Shown here one piece after another: positions 1 through 5,940 of a stretch of 6,475 nucleotides of DNA. The stretch spans positions 1 through 6,475 of the forward strand of contig JADFIX010000238.1 of NCBI GenBank assembly GCA_022566435.1, read 5' to 3'. The notes beneath the pieces are model-generated. The model was not told the origin of the DNA, ran no database searches, and saw nothing but the letters and a program-made list of their open reading frames with translations. The translations under genes and the position numbers were made by a program. Position 1 is the first letter of the stretch, and each line of letters starts with the position of its first letter. The DNA is from Planctomycetota bacterium. GTDB taxonomy: Bacteria > Planctomycetota > Phycisphaerae > UBA1845.

Positions 1-89
1 ACATCGCTGTCGTTTGCAAGCACGTTGATCGTGACCGCCGTATCTTCAGCCGTCGTCGCGGCATCATCTCCCGCGACAGGGTCGTCGTT
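1..89 (-). repeat. Cadherin/Ig-like protein repeat, unit C (cut by window edge)
   Basis: Residue 595 onward starts NDDPVAGDDAATTAEDT and goes on to VLANDSDV before the window ends. It is the third copy of the repeat, and the protein is expected to continue with more repeats and a C-terminal anchoring or sorting signal outside the window. Confidence 0.75.
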
Positions 90-1871
90 CACCGCAGCAA
101 CGACGACGGTCACAAAGGCTCGCTTGAACGAACCGTTCCCATCCGTCATGGAATAAACGAACGTATTGGTTCCGTGAAAGTCCGTGTCCGGCGTGTAAAT
201 GACCGTATCGTCGGCATTGACAACGACCGTCCCGTTGGAAGGCTGTGTGACTCGATCGATTGAAAGTGTGTCATTGTCCACATCCGAGTCGTTGGCGAGC
301 ACATCGATCACGACTGCGGTGTCTTCGTTTGTCACGGCTGTGTCATCGACCGCAATCGGCGCGTCGTTGACCGAGTTGACCGTAACGGTAACCGTGGCCG
401 TATCCGTGTCGCCGTTCACATCACGAAGGGTGTACACGAAGCTGTCGTTTCCGTTGTAGTCCGCCACAGGCGAGTAAGTAACCGTTTGGTCAGCATTGAT
501 GACCACGGCGCCGTGACTCGCTAGTCCAACCGAATCAACCGTCAGGGAGTCGCCGAAATCGTTGTTCAGCACATCGATGGTGGCGGCTACATCCTCATTC
601 GTGCTAATCACGTCGTTGACCGCGGTCGGAGACGACTGAGTGGTCAAGGCGAACTGCAGCATGGGGTGGTTCGACTCGTGCGTGAAGGTGTTTCGGGAAC
701 TTGAGAACCTGGCGTAGTTTCCCTGGGCGATGCGAGCCGAAAAGCCGACATACTGCTCGGTGTCAATGAGAGGCTGCAGAAACGCCAGGTCCAGCGGAAT
801 CCCGTATCGACGCACGCCATTGACGCCGTGAACTTGAAATTCACCCACTTTCCGCCCCGCCAAGGCGTCCGCGGAGCTAAGTGAGCCGTCGCCGACATAG
901 CCGAAGATCTCGACGGTGGGGCCGACGCCCTGCGACGCCGAATAGCCTTGAACACGAAGCGTGAGGCTAGCAGCTTCCAGAGGACCACTGATCGAAGAAA
1001 TATCGAATTCAAACAGAGCTCGTCGGTCGCGAACAGCGTCACGAGTTTCTTCGCTCAGTCCCGTCGTCACAATTCTAGAAAACGTGCCGTCTTCATCAAT
1101 ATCGATCGCCTGACCGTCTGCGGCGACGTCGACGCCGACGATTCCGTCCTCTCGAATCTCCAGTGTGTCGGAACCGTTGAGGTAGCCGTCTGCAAACACC
1201 ACTAGCTGAACCGTACGAGTTCCTTCGACGAGTCCGTTGTCCGTTGTCGAGATGGGAATGAGCGTCGATTGTTGTCCGGCGGGAATCTCGAACTGGGCGG
1301 GAATGTCCAGGTCCGATGCGTTCTCGTATTGAATGTTGACGAGCAGAGGAGACCCGACATCGGTGTTGCCGCGCGTCAGGGTCGCCGTCGTCAACTCACC
1401 TCCGATCGCCAGAGAATCGCCGTTCACGGTGAGCGAAAGCGTTTCGATGTCACGAACGTCGATCGTATCGCCGCCGTCAGAAAACCCGTCTGCGGATGCG
1501 GTGATGGTGACGGTTTGTGTGCCGTCGAGCAGCGTGTCGTCAATTACATCCAGCGGTACGTCCACCGAACTCGCTCCATCGGGAATCGTCACGATCCCCT
1601 GCACTCTGATTTCCGATGTATCGCTGCTCGTCAGCGTTACCTCCAAGGCGCCACTAGTTGTCAAATCGCCATTGGCGTCGAATCGCTCGATTTTCACATT
1701 GGCGGCGCCGTCGCCGGCGTATTCGAGAACCTGAAGGCGGTCAATCGTCACGCCGAGGGTCGACAGCATTCGTCGGTCTTCGAGCGGCTGGAATGACACT
1801 CGTCTTAGACGCCGTTGACGACGCGGCGGAGAATTCCGGCGAACCATCGGGAACAGAAGCTGCTTCAACAT
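1..1871 (-). CDS. Large secreted multi-domain surface/adhesin-like protein (3' end beyond the window)
   Basis: This reading frame stays open from ATG at 1871-1869 to the left edge (623 residues seen); it is partial at its C-terminus. An in-frame TGA (1877-1875) lies just upstream, and GAAAGG sits 8 nt before the ATG, which supports this start; a second ATG at 1847-1845 is less likely. Residues 1-40 are Arg-rich and contain FQPLEDRRMLS (27-37), an N-terminal signature common on exported planctomycete proteins. Residues about 41-137 and 142-243 are two related Calx-beta-like modules, each ending in a (L/V)(D/E)GT(Q/R)TV...A(D)G(F/Y)..G.DT pattern. Residues about 250-405 resemble a DNRLRE-type carbohydrate-binding-like beta-sandwich (RRALFEFDIS near 283). 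From 419 on there are cadherin/Ig-like repeats with VLANDSDVD-type acidic motifs that probably bind calcium. No enzymatic domain is seen. Likely a cell-surface or matrix protein; the exact ligand is unknown. Short ORFs on other frames here are shadows. Confidence 0.92.
   Translation of the reverse strand, partial: MLKQLLFPMVRRNSPPRRQRRLRRVSFQPLEDRRMLSTLGVTIDRLQVLEYAGDGAANVKIERFDANGDLTTSGALEVTLTSSDTSEIRVQGIVTIPDGASSVDVPLDVIDDTLLDGTQTVTITASADGFSDGGDTIDVRDIETLSLTVNGDSLAIGGELTTATLTRGNTDVGSPLLVNIQYENASDLDIPAQFEIPAGQQSTLIPISTTDNGLVEGTRTVQLVVFADGYLNGSDTLEIREDGIVGVDVAADGQAIDIDEDGTFSRIVTTGLSEETRDAVRDRRALFEFDISSISGPLEAASLTLRVQGYSASQGVGPTVEIFGYVGDGSLSSADALAGRKVGEFQVHGVNGVRRYGIPLDLAFLQPLIDTEQYVGFSARIAQGNYARFSSSRNTFTHESNHPMLQFALTTQSSPTAVNDVISTNEDVAATIDVLNNDFGDSLTVDSVGLASHGAVVINADQTVTYSPVADYNGNDSFVYTLRDVNGDTDTATVTVTVNSVNDAPIAVDDTAVTNEDTAVVIDVLANDSDVDNDTLSIDRVTQPSNGTVVVNADDTVIYTPDTDFHGTNTFVYSMTDGNGSFKRAFVTVVVAAVNDDPVAGDDAATTAEDTAVTINVLANDSD
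90..368 (-). repeat. Cadherin/Ig-like protein repeat, unit B
   Basis: Residues 502-594 (93 residues) start NDAPIAVDD and contain the full VLANDSDVDND loop, then YTPDTDFHGTNTFVY and a final VTVVVAAV strand. The DSDVDND acidic loop is a likely calcium site by analogy with cadherin-like repeats. Protein similarity to unit A is clear, but the DNA has diverged, so this is an old duplication. Confidence 0.8.
369..617 (-). repeat. Cadherin/Ig-like protein repeat, unit A
   Basis: Residues 419-501 of the surface protein form the first repeat (83 residues), starting NDVIST and containing VLNNDFGDS, TYSPVADYNGNDSFVYT and a TVTVTVNSV end strand. It is shorter than the next unit because the acidic DVDND loop and the AP.A.D segment are missing. 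It belongs to the Big_9/Cadherin_5/VCBS-like group of extracellular beta-sandwich repeats. Confidence 0.8.
1763..1871 (-). other. N-terminal export/processing signature (LEDRRMLS leader)
   Basis: Residues 1-37 of the surface protein hold a dense basic stretch (about 10-23, with RRNSPPRRQRRLRR) followed by FQPLEDRRMLS at 27-37. Proteins of planctomycetes often begin with a basic run and an LE(D/P)R(R/L)(L/M)LS motif in place of, or before, an ordinary signal peptide. I see no long hydrophobic core typical of a Sec signal here. Export and cleavage near the motif are inferred from family knowledge, not shown by the sequence. Confidence 0.6.
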
Positions 1872-1879
1872 GGATCAGG

Positions 1880-1885
1880 CCTTTC
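1880..1885 (-). promoter_or_regulatory. Ribosome binding site of the surface protein gene
   Basis: GAAAGG on the minus strand, 8 nt before the ATG at 1871. It decides in favour of this start over the ATG at 1847. No convincing -35/-10 pair was found further upstream for this gene; a weak TTGGCG...GATACG pair exists around 1960-2005 but matches poorly. Confidence 0.5.
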
Positions 1886-2093
1886 AAGCGTAATTCTGCG
1901 ATCAGCGTGGGGGTTTCGCGATTGAATTCAAAGTCGGGCGCCGCCAGAGAGGACTTTCCGTCCTACTCCAGAACGTATCCGTGTCACAAGAAATTTCGCC
2001 AAGAGGTAAGCTGACGGCCCTTTTGCAACAGAACGCAGGTGGACGCTTGCGGTTAGGCGAACGGGCAGTCCATGACGTTGAGTCCGGCGTTTG

Positions 2094-2121
2094 TTGAAAC
2101 CGGGTCGCTGGATGATAGAAT
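2094..2121 (+). promoter_or_regulatory. Candidate sigma-70 promoter (extended -10) for the sigma factor gene
   Basis: TTGAAA (2094-2099), a 16-nt spacer, then TAGAAT (2116-2121), preceded by TG at 2113-2114 as in an extended -10 element. The predicted start of transcription is near 2128, giving a leader of about 160 nt to the ATG at 2286 (or about 70 nt to the alternative ATG at 2199). This is the best housekeeping-type promoter seen in the divergent region. It is a pattern match only. Confidence 0.4.
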
Positions 2122-2285
2122 GCAACCTCGTCGCCAAGCAGTCTCAAGACCGATGAATGCGCCAGCGGCCGTGCGCCGAGCAATGACGGTGGCCGAGAAT
2201 GGAACATCGCGGATCGGGGTTGAGTACGCCCTTCTCAGTCCCGCGCCAGGTGATTCGCCGTTTTTTCCACTCTCTCTCGCGAACA

Positions 2286-2876
2286 ATGCAACGATCGAAA
2301 TCCGCCCATTCCGTCTCGACATCGAGAAGTCTCATTCTGAGTCTGCGAATGCGGGACGAGGCCGCTTGGCGGCGCATGGTCGTTCTCTACACGCCGCTTA
2401 TCTGCCATTGGTGCCGGCGATCAAAGCTCAGTCCTGAAGAAACCGAAGATGTCACACAGGACGTCTTTCGGACCGTCGCTCAGTCGATTGACAGTTTTAG
2501 ACGGGAATCCGACAAAAGCACCTTTCGCGGATGGCTACGGACAATCTTCAAGAGCCGGGCCGTGGATTATGTGCGTCGCAATGCTGCGGAACCAGGCGGC
2601 CGCGGGGGATCGGAGGCGCTTCGCTGGATAGAGAATTCTCCGGATCACGACGCCCGGGAAGCTGATTCCACAACCAAAGCCCTCTTTTGTCGCGTTCTGG
2701 ATTTCGTGCAAGGTGAATTCAGCCAGAGTGCGTGGCGGGCGTTTTGGTTGACCGTCGTTGAAGAGCAGACGGCCAAGGACGTCGCGGCACAGCTCGCAAT
2801 GACTCCCGGCGCGGTAAGACAGGCGAAATATCGAATTCTGAAGCGGGTCCGTGAAGAGATGGGCGATGTCGAGTAA
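2286..2876 (+). CDS. ECF-type RNA polymerase sigma-70 factor (planctomycete family)
   Basis: Encodes 196 residues, the usual ECF size. Region 2 spans about 14-98: it begins RSLILSLR with AAWRRMV, then DVTQDVF at 55-61 (core-binding region 2.2) and FRGWLR at 80-85 running into the -10-recognition helix ending DYVRR. A linker rich in charged residues (99-130) follows. Region 4 spans about 132-192, with a helix-turn-helix around AKDVAAQLAMTPGAVRQAKYRIL (163-185) that should read the -35 element. This is the two-domain ECF layout, lacking regions 1.1 and 3. The start is uncertain: an ATG at 2199 in the same frame would add 29 residues (225 in all), but those are unlike the family and the conserved part begins near residue 14 of the shorter form. 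Neither start has a good Shine-Dalgarno sequence. It lies 181 nt upstream of a kinase gene on the same strand, which probably encodes its regulator. Confidence 0.95.
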   Translation: MQRSKSAHSVSTSRSLILSLRMRDEAAWRRMVVLYTPLICHWCRRSKLSPEETEDVTQDVFRTVAQSIDSFRRESDKSTFRGWLRTIFKSRAVDYVRRNAAEPGGRGGSEALRWIENSPDHDAREADSTTKALFCRVLDFVQGEFSQSAWRAFWLTVVEEQTAKDVAAQLAMTPGAVRQAKYRILKRVREEMGDVE

Positions 2877-3057
2877 AGTCGCGTTTCGCGAATCGTCAAC
2901 CTTGATTGCGCAGCTCACAATCGCTTTGAGGATATGCATTTTCGCACGCAGGATGGATTTCGTGTGACAGGCTTGCGTTTACGAATACAGAGAGCCGTAA
3001 GGAGATTGGAACTTTGAGGCTGTGGAATGTGCGAATCAGAAATCGCAGGCCGATCTC
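2877..3057 (+). promoter_or_regulatory. Spacer/leader between sigma factor and kinase genes
   Basis: About 181 bp. It starts with a 5-bp inverted repeat TCGCG-TTT-CGCGA (2879-2891) straight after the sigma stop codon; no T-run follows, so it is not a classical terminator and the two genes may be cotranscribed. GGAAC at 3008-3012 resembles the -35 box of many ECF promoters, but no matching -10 is clear. The region ends with AAGGAG and the possible leader ORF. Confidence 0.4.
2999..3004 (+). promoter_or_regulatory. Strong Shine-Dalgarno sequence in the kinase leader
   Basis: AAGGAG, the best ribosome-binding match in the leader. It is 17 nt from the in-frame GTG at 3022 and 53 nt from the ATG at 3058, so it serves neither well. 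It is 9 nt from a TTG at 3014 that opens a 15-codon ORF ending on the kinase start codon. Confidence 0.45.
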
Positions 3058-3061
3058 ATGA
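3014..3061 (+). CDS. Possible 15-residue leader peptide overlapping the kinase start (ATGA)
   Basis: TTG at 3014-3016 follows AAGGAG by 9 nt and opens 15 codons ending TGA at 3059-3061. The product would be MRLWNVRIRNRRPIS, with 5 Arg. Its stop overlaps the ATG at 3058 as ATGA, the classic geometry for translational coupling, and the kinase ATG itself has only a weak AGG (3047-3049) as a ribosome site. The TTG start and short length make chance a real alternative, and no codon or homology evidence is available. If real it is more likely a coupling or control element than a functional protein. Confidence 0.25.
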   Translation: MRLWNVRIRNRRPIS

Positions 3062-5940
3062 GTGAACCGTGCCCCGACAGAAATCGATTGCGATCGTACA
3101 GCCTGGGGACGTTGGCGTCTGAGACCGCGGTGGCTCTCGAAGCTCACGTGACGGAGTGCTTCCGTTGCCAGGATCGTCTCGAGTCGCTCGAAGGAGCAGC
3201 GGATGACCTGATCGTAGGGCTGCGAGGCGCGCAGGACGTTCCTCCTGCGGAATCGGATTCGGGAGAGATTCGGCTCGCCGATTTGATCGCTAGTGCGAAA
3301 TTCCTGGCGAGCACTCGTGCTGATGACGGTCGTCCGAAACTCGACTTGAGTTTCGCTGTTGGAGCAGGGGATTCAGAGCGGGAGAGGATCCCTAATCAGC
3401 GTCGAAACGAGAGACGGGCTGCTGAGGTGTTGCCCGCTTCGGCGGACGACCTTTCCGACGGCATCCGCAGGAGCAAGGTGATTGCCGAGGATGAACTTGC
3501 CGGGTTGCTAGAGCAGTTCTTGCGCGAGAGCGAAGGAAGTGACGCGTTATCGTTAGCACGGTGGCTCGTCGAACAAGGGCGATTGACGCCGTTTCAGGCC
3601 GCCGAATTGTGTCGCGGACGAGCGGACGAACTCCTTCTGGGCGACTACGTACTCGTTGATGAAATTGGCCATGGAGGAATGGGCCGAGTTTATCAGGCGC
3701 ATCACGTTCGAATGGGGCGCGATGCGGCGATCAAGATTTTGGCGCCGCACTTATTCGAGGAGCCGGGATCGGTGGAACGTTTCGGGAGAGAGATTCTCGC
3801 GATCGCCAGCCTGTCGCATCCGAATGTTGTCGCCGCTTACGACGCGCGGGAATATCACCATACTCAGTACCTCGTGATGGAGGACATCGACGGCGCGACG
3901 CTCGCGTCCATCGTCGAGAGGCAGGGCCCGCTGAGCATTGATGAGGGTCTCAACGCGATTCTGCAGGCAGCCGAGGGCTTGGAGGCGGCTCATGAGAAAG
4001 GCATCATCCACCGGGATGTGAAACCGTCGAATCTTCTCGTGACCTGGGAAGGTCGCGTGAAAGTCTCCGACCTGGGACTGGCGCGGATGGTGTTGTCGAC
4101 AGAGGGTGTTGAAGAGTTGACGGAAACGGGGCAGATTCTGGGGACACTGGCGTACATCAGTCCCGAGCAGGCGCAAAACCAAGCCGACGCACGTTCGGAT
4201 ATTTACAGTCTGGGCTGGACGTTGTTCTTCTTGTTGGCGGGTGAGGCTCCGTTTGCCGGCGAAACGCGGCTAGGCAAATTGATGGCCCACCGCGATGCAG
4301 AGCGACCTTCGTTACGGGATTTTCGAGACGACGTGCCTGAGGATGTTGATCAACTCTACCGACAAATGGTGGAGATCCGGCCCGAAGATCGACCGCAGTC
4401 GATGGGTGAAGTCATCAAACGATTGAGAATACTCCTTGTTACCGACGCAGTGGTCAAGCCGACCCCCGCCCTGAAACTCAAAACGTGCGATCTCGACATC
4501 TTCTTTCGCGACCTCGAACTCGAAACGGGTGAAGCACGAAAGCGAGAGGAGGAGGCGCAAGCGATCGAGCAAAAGCGACGGATCCGGCGGAGGACTCTGG
4601 CTGTGTCCGCCTTATTGCCGCTCGTTGCGCTGATTGCTTTCGGAATTCACGCCTTGATCATTCGCGCCGAGACGCCCGAGGGTGAAGTCGTCATTCGTGT
4701 CAACGACCTCGATGTCGAAAAAATGGATATTCGCGTGCAGCAGGGTGATAAGGACGTCATGATCTTGGATTCGAAGAGCGGATGGAGTGTTCGTTTGCCA
4801 AAAGGCACGTATTCGATGTCCATTGGAAAAGGCGACGAGCGATTCAAACTGAATCGCAACGTGATCGACGTCACACCCAACAGTACACAGCACATCGAAG
4901 TTCGAATTCGCCAACGACAGGCGACGAAGGAGCCCGTCGAATCAGTCGAGCGGGAGAAATCGAACAAACTATATGGCGTATTGGCGCGGATCGATGCCTG
5001 CGACCGCGGTCTGTTGATGCGCCTGTCTCCCGACACGCAGACGGCGTACATTCTCGGTGACGATGATTTGATTTATGTTGTCGACCTGCGCACGCGCAGC
5101 GTGACGCGACGAATCAACAACGAGCGGTTCCCCATTTCGTACTTTGCGATCTCGCATGATGGGAAACGAATGGCGACCACAGGCGGCAGCGTTGACGCAT
5201 ACTTCCGATTGTGGGACGTCGCGAATGGGAAGCCACTGGTGGAGCATCGCTTGCCCGTACCGCCGCGGTTTGTGGAGTTTTCTCCCGACGACCGCACGGT
5301 GTTCGTCTCGATGTGGGCGCCCGCCGGGAACGCGACGTTTCCGTTGCGCGGCGACGCAGAGGACACTTTCCGGAGCCTGATGCGTTTTGACGCCCAGACC
5401 GCGAGGCCGCTGAAACCGATCACCGAGGAGAGGCGAACGGTCTTTTATGCGATGACTCTCTCTCCCAACGGGAAAATGGTGGCGACAGGCGGCATCGAAG
5501 GTAATATTGTGGTCCGGGACGCGTCGACAGGAGAATCGCTGCAAGAATTCGCTGGTCATGGTCAGCGAGGGCCGGTTCGGGCCCTTCACTTCTCCAGCGA
5601 CAGTCGGCGACTGTATTCGTCGGAATTTGCTAACCGGCTGATTTGCCGGACCGTGGAAAACGGAGAGATCATATTTGAGCGATTGTATCGATTCAAATTC
5701 GGCGAATTCGACCTCACCGACGACGAGAAGGTATTCGCTCTGACGAGTCGCCCAGAACTGCGACTGTACGACCGCCAGCGGCAAGTAGGCGACGAGCGTA
5801 TCGATATCAAGGGGCATGCCACTCAACCCATTCGAGTTGTCAAATTTCTGGCGGACGACCGTAGTGCGGTGAGCATGAGCCTTGACGGAACTGTGCGAAT
5901 CTGGAAACTGCCGATCCGACTGGGAGATGACAAGGATTAG
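3058..5940 (+). CDS. Transmembrane Ser/Thr protein kinase with zinc-finger-like N-terminus and WD40 C-terminus
   Basis: A 960-residue kinase (numbered from ATG 3058). Residues 1-60 resemble a zinc-binding anti-sigma head: C5, then H30-x3-C34-x2-C37. Residues about 142-198 are a helical segment (LARWLVEQGRLTPFQA) often found before planctomycete kinases. The PknB-like kinase domain spans about 198-458: glycine loop GHGGMG 204-209, K226, E245, HRDVKPSN 318-325 (catalytic D320, N325), DLG 338-340 in place of DFG, SPE 368-370 in place of APE, D381. A charged coiled stretch (about 485-512) precedes one membrane helix (about 513-535); RRIRRR before it points to an N-in topology, so the kinase is cytoplasmic and the rest outside. 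After a TPEGEVVIRVND beta-rich segment, residues about 638-955 form WD40-like blades (RLWD 717-720, VVRD 818-821, RIWK 947-950). An in-frame GTG at 3022 would add 12 residues; ATG 3058 is preferred because MS.P.P.R..LR matches the usual beginning. Likely partner: the upstream sigma factor. Confidence 0.95.
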   Translation: MSEPCPDRNRLRSYSLGTLASETAVALEAHVTECFRCQDRLESLEGAADDLIVGLRGAQDVPPAESDSGEIRLADLIASAKFLASTRADDGRPKLDLSFAVGAGDSERERIPNQRRNERRAAEVLPASADDLSDGIRRSKVIAEDELAGLLEQFLRESEGSDALSLARWLVEQGRLTPFQAAELCRGRADELLLGDYVLVDEIGHGGMGRVYQAHHVRMGRDAAIKILAPHLFEEPGSVERFGREILAIASLSHPNVVAAYDAREYHHTQYLVMEDIDGATLASIVERQGPLSIDEGLNAILQAAEGLEAAHEKGIIHRDVKPSNLLVTWEGRVKVSDLGLARMVLSTEGVEELTETGQILGTLAYISPEQAQNQADARSDIYSLGWTLFFLLAGEAPFAGETRLGKLMAHRDAERPSLRDFRDDVPEDVDQLYRQMVEIRPEDRPQSMGEVIKRLRILLVTDAVVKPTPALKLKTCDLDIFFRDLELETGEARKREEEAQAIEQKRRIRRRTLAVSALLPLVALIAFGIHALIIRAETPEGEVVIRVNDLDVEKMDIRVQQGDKDVMILDSKSGWSVRLPKGTYSMSIGKGDERFKLNRNVIDVTPNSTQHIEVRIRQRQATKEPVESVEREKSNKLYGVLARIDACDRGLLMRLSPDTQTAYILGDDDLIYVVDLRTRSVTRRINNERFPISYFAISHDGKRMATTGGSVDAYFRLWDVANGKPLVEHRLPVPPRFVEFSPDDRTVFVSMWAPAGNATFPLRGDAEDTFRSLMRFDAQTARPLKPITEERRTVFYAMTLSPNGKMVATGGIEGNIVVRDASTGESLQEFAGHGQRGPVRALHFSSDSRRLYSSEFANRLICRTVENGEIIFERLYRFKFGEFDLTDDEKVFALTSRPELRLYDRQRQVGDERIDIKGHATQPIRVVKFLADDRSAVSMSLDGTVRIWKLPIRLGDDKD

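Larger units (their letters stand above)
1872..2285. other. Divergent intergenic region between surface protein and sigma factor genes
   Basis: About 414 bp without a convincing gene. It separates the leftward surface protein gene from the rightward sigma factor gene and must hold both promoters. It contains a TTGAATTCAA palindrome (1922-1931), a small AGGAC-TTTCC-GTCCT hairpin (1950-1964) with no T-run, and the rightward promoter candidate at 2094-2121. ORFs on both strands here give Arg/Ser/Pro-rich sequences with no family resemblance. Confidence 0.6.

Noticed and set aside
644..1042. 132-codon minus-strand frame inside the surface protein gene
   Set aside because: It is in a different frame from the continuous 623-codon frame, which encodes a recognisable beta-sandwich across the same bases.
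1269..1796. 175-codon plus-strand frame opposite the surface protein gene
   Set aside because: The minus strand here encodes clear Calx-beta-like modules; the plus frame is a shadow with no recognisable family.
1902..2207. 101-codon minus-strand frame in the divergent intergenic region
   Set aside because: Composition (Arg, Ser, Pro) is that of non-coding GC-rich DNA, with no ribosome site or family; it would also run across the candidate sigma promoter.
2879..2891. Inverted repeat after the sigma stop codon as a terminator
   Set aside because: The stem is only 5 bp with a 3-nt loop, and no T-run follows.
2934..3017. 27-codon plus-strand ORF (ATG at 2934) in the sigma-kinase spacer
   Set aside because: GAGGA lies only 1 nt before the ATG, too close for a ribosome site, and the frame ends without meeting the kinase start.
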